DNA of 59,954 nt. Origin: Treponema sp. (GTDB lineage: Bacteria; Spirochaetota; Spirochaetia; Treponematales; Treponemataceae). Below, one piece after another: positions 52,725 to 59,954 of this stretch (its first letter is position 1; the number at the start of each line of letters is the position of its first letter). The stretch lies in NCBI GenBank assembly GCA_018385415.1, contig JAHAZA010000001.1, positions 1 to 59,954 of the forward strand, read 5' to 3'. A model generated the notes under the pieces. That model did not search any database and was not told the DNA's origin. It saw only the letters and a list, made by a program, of their open reading frames with translations. A program made the translations under genes and the position numbers.

Positions 52725-54992
52725 ATGGCAGAATTATTAGCCCCAGCAGGGAATATTGAATCATTAGATGCAGCAATCGGTGAAGGTGCTGATGCTGTAT
52801 ATTTGGGATTAAAAAGTTTTAATGCACGACTTAGAACTACAAACTTCGCATGGAATCAGTTTGAAGCAGCAGTAAATTCACTTCATCGTCAGAATAAAAA
52901 AATCTATGTAACAGTAAATACTGTAAGTGAAGAACGGGATCTTGAACGTCTTTATCGATTCCTTTCATATTTAAATAAAATCGGACCTGATGGTCTAATT
53001 GTTCAGGATTTTGCTGTAATTAGAATGTGTCAGGAATTTTTCCCAGAGCTTGAACTTCATGCAAGTACTCAGATGAATGTGGCAAGTGCTTCAGCAGCAA
53101 ATCTACTAAGTAAAGAAGGATTTAAACGTGTTGTATTGGCTCGCGAACTTGGTCTTGAAGAAATAAGAGATATTAAGTCTAAAACAAATGCCGAGCTGGA
53201 AGTTTTTGTACATGGTGCTTTGTGTGTAAGTGAATCTGGACTTTGTTTGTTCTCAAGTTTTCTTGGCGGAAAATCTGCAAACAGAGGTATGTGTACACAG
53301 GCATGCCGTAGATTCTATACGGCTGAGGTTCCTGGTGGAATGGATCAGGGGTACTATTTTTCTCCTTGCGATCTTCAGCTTATTGATAAAATGCCGGACC
53401 TTCTTGATGCTGGTGTAGAAAGCTTCAAAATTGAAGGTCGTATGAAGTCGGCTGAATATGTTGGAAGTGTAGTTTCTGCATATCGTTATGTAATGGATCA
53501 TTATCAGGAAAATAAAAAAGAGGCAGTTGCCGCTGCAAAGCGTATGTTGTCTACTGATTTTGCTAGAAATAAAACATCATACTGGTATAACTTTAAGTCA
53601 GTAAATGAAGGAATTGATAATGCAGGAGAATTAATCTTAAATCCAAAACAAGCTGGCGGTACTGGAATTTATCTGGGTAAGATTGATATGACTCGCCCTG
53701 GTCCACAAGATTTTAAGATGGCACTTTTGAAAGGTGGCGCATACGATCCTGACCCAGGTGATTCAATTCGTCTGCATAAGAAAGATGATACAGGTCGCGA
53801 AAGTCACAAAGTTCGTTTCCTGGATCTTGATGATAAAGGAAACCGTTGGATTGATATTCCTGCTGGTTTTTCTCAGGGTGATAGTGTGTATCTTTTGCAG
53901 ACAAAATCAATGTCTAAAAGATATCCACATGTTCTTCCAAATGATATTGGTAAATATTCACATCAGCCTGGAGACGAGCAGCTTCCAATTCTTGATTTGA
54001 CTGCTGTCGGAAAAAATGAACTGAATTATTTCCCTGAAGGTGTATACATTCAGGTTTCATCTATCGAAGATATATTTGTGGTGCAGGCTGGGCATCCTGT
54101 CAGAGTAATTCTTGAATTGAATTCTACTACTATTCCTGATCTGGTTAAGCAGAAGACTGTACTTCCACTTAGCAAAAAACAAATTATTCTTTCTCTTGAT
54201 CCATTCTGTCCTGCCGGTATTGAAGCCGAAACGGAAAAGACAATTGCTGAATTGATAGAAATTGGATTTAAGACATTTATTGCAAACAATATTGCTCATA
54301 TTCAAATGTTGAAAGGTAAGGGCGTTAATGTAATTGCAGGTCCATATCTTTATACATTTAACCGCTGGGCTGTCTCATGGCTTGAAAATCAGAATATCGG
54401 AGCCTTTGTATCACCATATGAAAATTCCAGACATAATCTGGAGGAGGTTTATGACCCTCAGTTCCGTCAGCGTGTACTGGTTCCGATTTTTGCATATCCT
54501 GCACTATTTAGAATGCGCTTTAAGCTTCCAAAGGCTTACGACTTTACATTTTTCTCAGATAAAGAAGAAGTTAACTTTAAAGTTAATTCAACACCAGACG
54601 GTTCATTTGTAATGCCAGAAACTCCTTTCTCAATAATAGATAAAGCTGATTTCTTAGCTTCGAATGGATTTAAAAGAGTACTCATTGATTTCTCAAAGAC
54701 TCGTGTTCAGAAAACTCATTTCAAGCAGGTTTATCAGGCACTTCTGAAAAAACAGATTCTTCCAGGTACTTCAAGATTTAACTGGAAAGATGGTTTTTAT
54801 AGTCCTGAAAAACTTGAAAACTATCGTGCTGCAGATGAACGTCGTCAGAAAACTGAAAAACTTAAAAAAGCAGGAAGAGATTTTGGTGGTAAAGGCCGCG
54901 GAACATTAAATGGTCGTGGAAGCCATTCTTATAATGCCAAGACTTCTGGTTCTAAAGGTCATGGAACACCAAAAGGAAAAGGTCGCCGCTAA
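52725..54992 (+). CDS. U32 peptidase-family protein with basic Gly-rich tail
   Basis: 755 residues. The U32 core (about 1-330) has LLAPAGNIESLDAAIGEGADAVYLGLKSFNAR, HASTQMNVAS, ARELGLEEI, EVFVHGALCVSESGLCLFSS and GMCTQACRR cysteines for the Fe-S cluster, as in RlhA/TrhP-type RNA hydroxylation proteins. After further domains, the last ~40 residues are GKGRGTLNGRG..., rich in Gly/Lys/Arg. The family includes prephenate-dependent tRNA/rRNA hydroxylases, so RNA modification is a better guess than proteolysis. No Shine-Dalgarno; TAAAGT ends 6 nt before ATG. Confidence 0.88.
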   Translation: MAELLAPAGNIESLDAAIGEGADAVYLGLKSFNARLRTTNFAWNQFEAAVNSLHRQNKKIYVTVNTVSEERDLERLYRFLSYLNKIGPDGLIVQDFAVIRMCQEFFPELELHASTQMNVASASAANLLSKEGFKRVVLARELGLEEIRDIKSKTNAELEVFVHGALCVSESGLCLFSSFLGGKSANRGMCTQACRRFYTAEVPGGMDQGYYFSPCDLQLIDKMPDLLDAGVESFKIEGRMKSAEYVGSVVSAYRYVMDHYQENKKEAVAAAKRMLSTDFARNKTSYWYNFKSVNEGIDNAGELILNPKQAGGTGIYLGKIDMTRPGPQDFKMALLKGGAYDPDPGDSIRLHKKDDTGRESHKVRFLDLDDKGNRWIDIPAGFSQGDSVYLLQTKSMSKRYPHVLPNDIGKYSHQPGDEQLPILDLTAVGKNELNYFPEGVYIQVSSIEDIFVVQAGHPVRVILELNSTTIPDLVKQKTVLPLSKKQIILSLDPFCPAGIEAETEKTIAELIEIGFKTFIANNIAHIQMLKGKGVNVIAGPYLYTFNRWAVSWLENQNIGAFVSPYENSRHNLEEVYDPQFRQRVLVPIFAYPALFRMRFKLPKAYDFTFFSDKEEVNFKVNSTPDGSFVMPETPFSIIDKADFLASNGFKRVLIDFSKTRVQKTHFKQVYQALLKKQILPGTSRFNWKDGFYSPEKLENYRAADERRQKTEKLKKAGRDFGGKGRGTLNGRGSHSYNAKTSGSKGHGTPKGKGRR

Positions 54993-55102
54993 ACTTGTAA
55001 CAAATTATCGTCTGTGTATAACTGGCAGAACTTAAGGGCAGATTTTCTTAATATAAATTAAGTAAATCTGCCCACTATATATCTTTTGCTAACTATATTT
55101 AA

Positions 55103-55573
55103 TTAAAACACAGTTGTTTCGTTATCTTCCCTTGCTGCTGCCAATGCTGCTTCAGCAAGGTTTTCTTTTTCCTGCAATTCTTTCTGGTTAACAGCTTCGT
55201 CAACTGCAGTTGCTGCTTCTTCAGTTTCTGAAGTACCATTCATTCTTGGTTTAAATTCGACCTTTTCAGCAACAATTGTGATTCGGCTTTGTGGCTTTCC
55301 TTCTTCGGTTTTCCATCTGTTCTGTTTAATTCTTCCGACGACACTGACGCCTCTTCCTTTCTGACTAAACTTTGCACAGATTTCTGCAAGCTTACCGAAT
55401 GTCTCCACATCAAAATATGAAACTTCATCCACATATTCATCTGTATTAGCCTTCTTGTAATAGTGATTTACTGCAATAGGCAGTCTGCAAACAGGAAAAC
55501 CATGAGCAGTTGTTTTGAATTCAGGAGTACGGGTAATGTTTCCTTCAACAATAAGACAATTAATGTTATTCAT
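55103..55573 (-). CDS. ssb: Single-stranded DNA-binding protein
   Basis: 156 residues. The OB fold starts NNINCLIVEGNITRTPEFKTTAHGFPVCRLPIAVN and includes VSYFDVETFGKLAEICAKFSQKGRGVSVVGRIKQNRWKTEEGK. The tail is acidic with Ala/Glu but ends ...EDNETTVF rather than DDDIPF. It coats single-stranded DNA in replication and repair. Start at the ATG behind GAGGT; the longer frame has an odd N-terminus. Confidence 0.95.
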   Translation of the reverse strand: MNNINCLIVEGNITRTPEFKTTAHGFPVCRLPIAVNHYYKKANTDEYVDEVSYFDVETFGKLAEICAKFSQKGRGVSVVGRIKQNRWKTEEGKPQSRITIVAEKVEFKPRMNGTSETEEAATAVDEAVNQKELQEKENLAEAALAAAREDNETTVF

Positions 55574-55611
55574 AATAAAACCTCTTTCATTTGTGATTTT
55601 GTCGGCCGACA

Positions 55612-55645
55612 AAAAAAATGGTGTCAGGATTTTTTCCTAACACCT
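55612..55645 (-). terminator. Terminator of the 55702-57618 gene
   Basis: GGTGT.AGGA / TCCT.ACACC (55620-55644), one mismatch; on the minus strand it is followed by eight T. Next to it lies the palindrome GTCGGCCGAC (55601-55610). Confidence 0.75.
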
Positions 55646-55701
55646 ATAACATACAGTTAGTTTATTTTTTTACGCACAAAAATTATAAAAGGTTGAAAAA
55701 A

Positions 55702-57618
55702 TTAAATGTTTTTTACAAGGAAAACCATATAAAGCTGGGTGTAATTTAATAAAGCATCATGTTCCGTAATTTTTTTCATATTTGGAGTATTACAGAGCTG
55801 CTCTGCAAGTTCACTAACTCGATCCGCAGTAAAGCCTTTGGCAGGAAGTGTTCTTAATACTTTGCGAAGGTAATCACGAATAAGAGCATTAACATCTTCT
55901 GTAAGATTGTTGTTTGCTTCTTTAGTGATCATCTTATTCCATTGCTTGCGATAACTAGAAAGTTCGTTTTCAAGTGTAGAACCTGAAGGAACAAATTCTG
56001 CTTCTACTGCTTGAGCTGCATGTTTCAATGCATCCTTTTTTGTAACAGGTTTTGAGGCCGAAACTTCATTTTCTGACTGTTCTTCAGTTTCTTTAACTAC
56101 AACATTAGTCTTTTGTTTATTAACCTTTTTCTTTTTGTTGCTTTTCTTTGTGAACAGTGCAATTATCCATGAAATAATAGGAATTGTGTACCATACAGGT
56201 AAAAGAATTTTTGCATTCTCAAGAATTGTATTTCTGTTTAACTGAAGAATTCCTGCATAGGACATCATTTCGTTGCCTTCAAAAATACTGCCCTGAGCTC
56301 CTACTGTTGAAGTCTCCTGCATTTCCATATTCAGAATTGGGAGGAAGTTTGCATTAAGAAGGGCATACAATGGTGGTGCTTCCACAGCACATTCTGCCTT
56401 AAGCTTATTATTGAATGCACCTTCATCGTGCATCTCTGGCCGCTTTTCAAAATTCTGAAGCAGTCTGAACCATTCCTTTGTAAGCTTTTCATCAATTGCA
56501 GTATGAGCATCGCTTGCAAGTCTTACGATGAGAGGAATTACATTATTTTTATATACGAAGTAACGTGTACCATTATCTACTTTAAATACTAAAAGCTGTG
56601 GTAGTTCCTGATTTGATGATTCTGTAGTTTCCTTCTGTAGAAATTCTTTTAAGTCTTTTTCAGTATACTGGCCGTAAAGTGGAATTCCTTTTGAATCAGT
56701 AAATTTAAGAATTGTATCCATTGTAAAATAATATGGTGGTTTCTGAAGAAGATTCTGGAGAGTCTTAAGAGCTGATTCTCTCTGAAGGTTCTGTTGTGCT
56801 TCATTTTTGAAAAAGGAAATTACAATTTCTGCAATGTATACTGACTGAAGAACATTGATGTCTTCCTGAGTAAAATCTTTAACTTTTTCATAATCCTGTT
56901 TGATGAAGTAGCACAACTGATTCCAGAAATAGAAACTGTCACCGGCACTTTCAAGAGAACGCATGGCAACATCTGGCTTGTTTACAAAATCAGTAAAGAA
57001 GTTCTTTGATGTCATTTCTTTACCAGGATTTGCAATTCTTAATTTTTTTAGATAATAATCGTGATACTCTTCTTTTTTGAGCATTCTGCGGATTTTTCCC
57101 ATAACAGAATCAACAAGAATTGAAATAGGAATGTTTCCAGGAAAGATAACAGCAGGAACATTGTTCGGAATGATGATTGCATAAAGCTGTCTGTCATTCT
57201 TATCCTGTTTTTTCATAAGGTTGAAAACAATATCCTGGGAGTTCTGTTTATTAAGAACTTCTAAAGGTGCCTGTTTAGGTAAGTCTGTAATAGTAGGAAA
57301 TGGCACTGCAGGATTTGATTGTATTTCCTTATAGCGGTCAGCAAATTTTGAATTGAAAAAACCGGTTACGAAAATCTGTTTTTTAGATGGATCCTGATCA
57401 ATCAAAGCAACCTGTTTTGATTTAATAAGCGGAATCAGTTCTTTATCGATAGCACTTTCCGGATTACCAAGATAAGATACAAGATCTGGAACTTCCTCAA
57501 CATTATGCTGAGCATAACGCTTAATGTAATCCGCAAAGTCTTTGTAAACTACAAATGCGGAATTCTGCTTAGATGCAAAGTATTTCAATAAAACTGCGAT
57601 ATTTGAAGTTGCTGCCAT
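55702..57618 (-). CDS. Large protein of unknown function, one central membrane segment
   Basis: 638 residues, no signal peptide. A hydrophobic stretch (VWYTIPIISWIIALF, about residues 470-490) is followed by a Lys-rich run (KKSNKKKKVNKQK), suggesting a single membrane anchor with most of the protein on one side. The N-terminal ~450 residues are helical and acidic-basic mixed with no known domain. Perhaps a treponeme-conserved protein. Promoter TTGTTT-17-TATAAT ends 8 nt before ATG and no Shine-Dalgarno exists, so the mRNA may be leaderless. Confidence 0.75.
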   Translation of the reverse strand: MAATSNIAVLLKYFASKQNSAFVVYKDFADYIKRYAQHNVEEVPDLVSYLGNPESAIDKELIPLIKSKQVALIDQDPSKKQIFVTGFFNSKFADRYKEIQSNPAVPFPTITDLPKQAPLEVLNKQNSQDIVFNLMKKQDKNDRQLYAIIIPNNVPAVIFPGNIPISILVDSVMGKIRRMLKKEEYHDYYLKKLRIANPGKEMTSKNFFTDFVNKPDVAMRSLESAGDSFYFWNQLCYFIKQDYEKVKDFTQEDINVLQSVYIAEIVISFFKNEAQQNLQRESALKTLQNLLQKPPYYFTMDTILKFTDSKGIPLYGQYTEKDLKEFLQKETTESSNQELPQLLVFKVDNGTRYFVYKNNVIPLIVRLASDAHTAIDEKLTKEWFRLLQNFEKRPEMHDEGAFNNKLKAECAVEAPPLYALLNANFLPILNMEMQETSTVGAQGSIFEGNEMMSYAGILQLNRNTILENAKILLPVWYTIPIISWIIALFTKKSNKKKKVNKQKTNVVVKETEEQSENEVSASKPVTKKDALKHAAQAVEAEFVPSGSTLENELSSYRKQWNKMITKEANNNLTEDVNALIRDYLRKVLRTLPAKGFTADRVSELAEQLCNTPNMKKITEHDALLNYTQLYMVFLVKNI

Positions 57619-57626
57619 AATATGTA

Positions 57627-57655
57627 ATTATATAGTCAAATTCTTCATAAAACAA
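57627..57655 (-). promoter_or_regulatory. Promoter of the 638-aa protein gene
   Basis: On the minus strand TTGTTT (57655-57650), 17 bp, TATAAT (57632-57627), 8 nt to ATG. Confidence 0.6.
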
Positions 57656-57766
57656 GATAAAATCAAATTAAACTATACATTTAATAGTAATCAATTGATT
57701 AATATGCTGTTAGACAATAAAATAGAAACACTTAGAAAAGGGAAGTTTTAAGTCAGAGGTGCAAAA

Positions 57767-58915
57767 ATGTTAGCTAATCGTATGAATAATCTTAAACCTT
57801 ATGTTCCTGGAGAGCAGCCAAAGGATAGGGAATATATTAAAATCAACGCCAATGAAAATCCGTATCCACCTTCACCAAAGGTAAAAGAAGCAGTTGTTGA
57901 TTTCGTTGAAAATAATCTTGAAAAGCTGGGACTTTACCCGGATCCTGACTCCCTGGACCTTCATGCTGCAATTGCAGATATGATAAACAAAACTGGTGGT
58001 GTTCTTTCCCGCGCTCGTGTAGATAACGGTGAAGTTACACCTGATCCAAAGGATAAGATTCCATTTACTGTAACTCCTGATATGATTTATACAGGAAACG
58101 GAAGTGATGAAGTTCTGTCATTTGTTTTCTATGCCTTTTTTGATTCAGATAAAAAACTTATTTGTCCTGAACATTCCTACAGTTTCTATCCTGTTTACTG
58201 CGGTTTTTACGATATTCCTCGTTTACCTGTGGAACTAAATGACGACTGGACACTTAAGACAGATAAAATGGTTCAGCTAGCAAATGAAAATCATTCAAGT
58301 ACAATTTTTGCAAATCCTAATGCGCCTACAAGTCTTGGGCTGACAAGAGAACAGGTTCGGGAAATGCTTGTAAAAGCACCAAAGGATCAGGTCTTTGTTG
58401 TTGATGAAGCTTACGTAGATTTTGGCGGTGAAAGTTCAATTCCACTTTTGAAAGATTTTAAAAACCTTGTGGTTGTAAGAACTTTCAGTAAATCTCTCTG
58501 TGGTGCCGGAATGCGTTCCGGATATATTGTTGCAAATCCTGAATTGATCAACGCTGTTACAACAGTAAAAAACAGCCTTAATCATTTTCCGATGGATGCA
58601 GTAACTCAGGTTGCCTCAACAGCAGCATGTAATGATGTGGCTTATTATGTGGAATGTGCAAAGAAAGTCTGTCAGACTCGTGAAGATTTTATTTCGTTCC
58701 TTAAGAAAAATGGATATCAGGTAAACGATTCTAAGACAAATTTCGTTTTCCTTAAAAAAAATGGTCTTGATGGCAAAAAGGCATATGAGTTCATTAAAGA
58801 AAATGGAATTCTTGTACGCCGTTTTGATACTCCTGGAATCGAAGAATATCTTCGTATCACAATTGGTACACAGGAACAGATGGACAAACTTAAAGCAATT
58901 ATGGAGAAACTTTAA
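57767..58915 (+). CDS. hisC: Histidinol-phosphate aminotransferase
   Basis: 382 residues, PLP aminotransferase class I/II of the HisC type: INANENPYPPSPKV, TGNGSDEVLSF, FANPNAPTSLGLT, VVDEAYVDFGG, and the PLP lysine in RTFSKSLCGAGMRSGYIV. It makes histidinol phosphate in histidine synthesis and can serve aromatic transamination. An insertion (about residues 77-97, LSRARVDNGEVTPDPKD) is not usual. Shine-Dalgarno AGAGGTG. It is followed 2 nt later by a phosphoesterase. Confidence 0.92.
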   Translation: MLANRMNNLKPYVPGEQPKDREYIKINANENPYPPSPKVKEAVVDFVENNLEKLGLYPDPDSLDLHAAIADMINKTGGVLSRARVDNGEVTPDPKDKIPFTVTPDMIYTGNGSDEVLSFVFYAFFDSDKKLICPEHSYSFYPVYCGFYDIPRLPVELNDDWTLKTDKMVQLANENHSSTIFANPNAPTSLGLTREQVREMLVKAPKDQVFVVDEAYVDFGGESSIPLLKDFKNLVVVRTFSKSLCGAGMRSGYIVANPELINAVTTVKNSLNHFPMDAVTQVASTAACNDVAYYVECAKKVCQTREDFISFLKKNGYQVNDSKTNFVFLKKNGLDGKKAYEFIKENGILVRRFDTPGIEEYLRITIGTQEQMDKLKAIMEKL

Positions 58916-58917
58916 TT

Positions 58918-59610
58918 ATGAAATTTTTAGTAATTTCCGATATGCACGGAAACGTAGAAAATCTTGATAAACTTGATGATGTTTTTAAAACAGTTGACGG
59001 TGTTCTTTGCGCAGGGGATTATGCAGAATTCAATAAGCTTGAAACTGCAAAACCTGTTCTTGAAAAACTTGTTTCAAAACACGAATCTATTTTTTCTGTA
59101 ATAGGAAACTGTGATGATCCTGAGTTTATCGGTGAAGTAGAAAATCAGGATGCCAGTGTTCACAAGACTTTAGTATTTCATGAAGGTTTTGCAATCGCAG
59201 GGTCATCAGGCGGTTCTGTGTTTACAAATACAACACCAAATGAAAGAGAAGAAGCAGATCTTCTCACTGACTTTCAGATTGTTGAAAATTCAACAGAAAG
59301 CTGTGCTGATGAAAATGGCAAATGGTCAAATCTCATTCTGATTTCACACAATCCACCTAAAACAGAAAAGTGTGACAGCCCATGTGAAGGTGTTCATGCC
59401 GGAAGTCAGATGCTGACAGATTTTATAAAAGAAAAAGCACCTGTTCTTGTAGTAACAGGACACATCCACGAAGGTGCCGCAATCGAAAAGATTGATAACT
59501 CAACTGTAATCAATCCTGGTCCCCTGGCAGAAGGAAAATACGCTCTCGTTGATTTTGAAAAGAAAAACGGTGAATGGGTTCTGACTAACGCAGAACTGTG
59601 TAAGCTTTAG
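58918..59610 (+). CDS. Calcineurin-like metallophosphoesterase (YfcE/MJ0936 type)
   Basis: 230 residues with the metal-binding motifs DMHGN, GDYAE, GNCDD, HNPP and GHIHEG that bind two metals. The short family acts on phosphodiesters; the substrate is unknown. The gene starts 2 nt after hisC without a good Shine-Dalgarno, so is translationally coupled to it. Confidence 0.9.
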   Translation: MKFLVISDMHGNVENLDKLDDVFKTVDGVLCAGDYAEFNKLETAKPVLEKLVSKHESIFSVIGNCDDPEFIGEVENQDASVHKTLVFHEGFAIAGSSGGSVFTNTTPNEREEADLLTDFQIVENSTESCADENGKWSNLILISHNPPKTEKCDSPCEGVHAGSQMLTDFIKEKAPVLVVTGHIHEGAAIEKIDNSTVINPGPLAEGKYALVDFEKKNGEWVLTNAELCKL

Positions 59611-59667
59611 TAAAAAAAACTGTTCTTAACAATCACGACTAATTCAAAAAAGATTCCATTTCTGAAG

Positions 59668-59713
59668 TGCACCCCTAAAGTTGGACAAATAAAGTTCAAG
59701 TTTAGGAGGTGCA
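59668..59713 (+). mobile_element. 46-bp IS150-like inverted-repeat element, copy 2
   Basis: 44 of 46 bases match 22841-22886, same orientation. Here the inverted arms are closer: TGCACC.CCTAAAGTTGGAC against GTTCAAGTTTAGGAGGTGCA. A T6 run follows. No transposase, no target duplication seen. Confidence 0.65.
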
Positions 59714-59719
59714 TTTTTT

Positions 59720-59760
59720 ATACTCTGAAGCAGGCTTCAGAGTATTCAGGCTATCGCCTG
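59720..59760. terminator. Paired hairpins after fba
   Basis: ATACTCTGAAGC ag GCTTCAGAGTAT (59720-59745) is a perfect 12-bp stem; CAGGC tatc GCCTG (59747-59760) follows. They lie between convergent genes, directly after the fba stop. Confidence 0.6.
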
Positions 59761-59763
59761 TAA

Positions 59764-59954
59764 TTAGTCATCAAGGTGACCAGCAGATCCGAGTACTTCA
59801 CGGTTCTTGCGAGAGTACATCTTAACCAGTTCATCACGAGCTGGTTTGAGGTACTGACGTGGGTCAAAGTCACCTGGATTTTCTGCCAGGTGTTTGCGAA
59901 CTGCAGCAGTCATAGCAAGACGTCCATCAGAGTCGATGTTAATCTTACATACAG
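59764..59954 (-). CDS. fba: Class II fructose-bisphosphate aldolase (C-terminal end)
   Basis: Partial: the 5' part lies beyond the window edge. The visible 63 residues (CKINIDSDGRLAMTAAVRKHLAENP...FDPRQYLKPAR...VLGSAGHLDD) match the C-terminus of class II aldolases, where INIDSD holds active-site residues. It splits fructose 1,6-bisphosphate in glycolysis. Hairpins downstream probably end its transcript. Confidence 0.9.
   Translation of the reverse strand, partial: VCKINIDSDGRLAMTAAVRKHLAENPGDFDPRQYLKPARDELVKMYSRKNREVLGSAGHLDD

Noticed and set aside
1..59954. tRNA, rRNA, CRISPR array or prophage genes
   Set aside because: No cloverleaf-like or rRNA-like stretch, no regularly spaced repeats, and no phage or transposase genes seen on either strand by reading.

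Overview
The window looks like a chromosomal segment of a host-associated Treponema (Spirochaetota), probably from gut or rumen. Evidence: AT-rich intergenic DNA; a spirochaete/mitochondrial-type EF-G; several signal-peptide beta-barrel, OmpA-like and TPR lipoproteins typical of treponemal envelopes; a TPR protein resembling the spirochaetal periplasmic flagellar collar protein; and a secreted GH16 licheninase that fits growth on plant beta-glucan. No genus is proven without a database search. I saw no prophage, complete IS element, CRISPR array, rRNA or tRNA, and no gene-free gap exceeds 300 bases.

Layout. 1-6.3 kb: end of a RecQ-type helicase, small secreted proteins, a MATE exporter, a lipoprotein/beta-barrel pair, a Gfo/Idh/MocA oxidoreductase and ribosomal protein S21. 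6.4-10.2 kb: a B12-binding radical SAM protein, a secreted hypothetical, a HAD phosphatase and a TrmB regulator behind a 19+19 bp perfect palindrome. 10.3-17.1 kb: ddh-lysA (one-step dehydrogenase route to lysine), an IMP dehydrogenase of the Tritrichomonas-like type, a Dus enzyme, an Mrp ATPase and a GNAT acetyltransferase. 17.2-20.2 kb: a dense hairpin cluster, a RecA/KaiC-like ATPase and fusA. 20.3-27.3 kb: an envelope protein, a SPOR protein, coaE-polA (1-nt overlap) and the licheninase.

27.4-37.7 kb is an envelope block: a 132-aa unknown, a beta-barrel, a ~1070-aa FlgD-Ig/OmpA protein, an OmpA lipid-free protein, and two TPR lipoproteins flanking a LiaF-like membrane protein. Inside it is an unannotated ~100-nt RNA candidate with its own promoter and terminator (32457-32556). 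37.7-44.9 kb is a house-keeping run: yajC-secD-secF, then ispH-ndk-gpsA-ffh. 44.9-55.0 kb holds a CBM48-like secreted protein divergent from the collar-like TPR protein, a polyprenol/diacylglycerol kinase-like protein, secreted unknowns and a U32 peptidase-family protein with a basic glycine-rich tail. 55.1-60 kb: ssb, a 638-aa unknown, hisC, a metallophosphoesterase and the end of a class II fructose-bisphosphate aldolase.

Themes across the window. (1) Many first genes of transcription units have no Shine-Dalgarno but a -10-like hexamer ending 6-8 nt before the ATG, which predicts leaderless mRNAs. (2) Three unrelated genes carry sigma-28 (FliA)-like promoters, which would tie them to motility. 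(3) A 46-bp IS150-like inverted-repeat element occurs twice, both times between convergent genes. (4) Several intergenic regions carry unusually strong palindromes.
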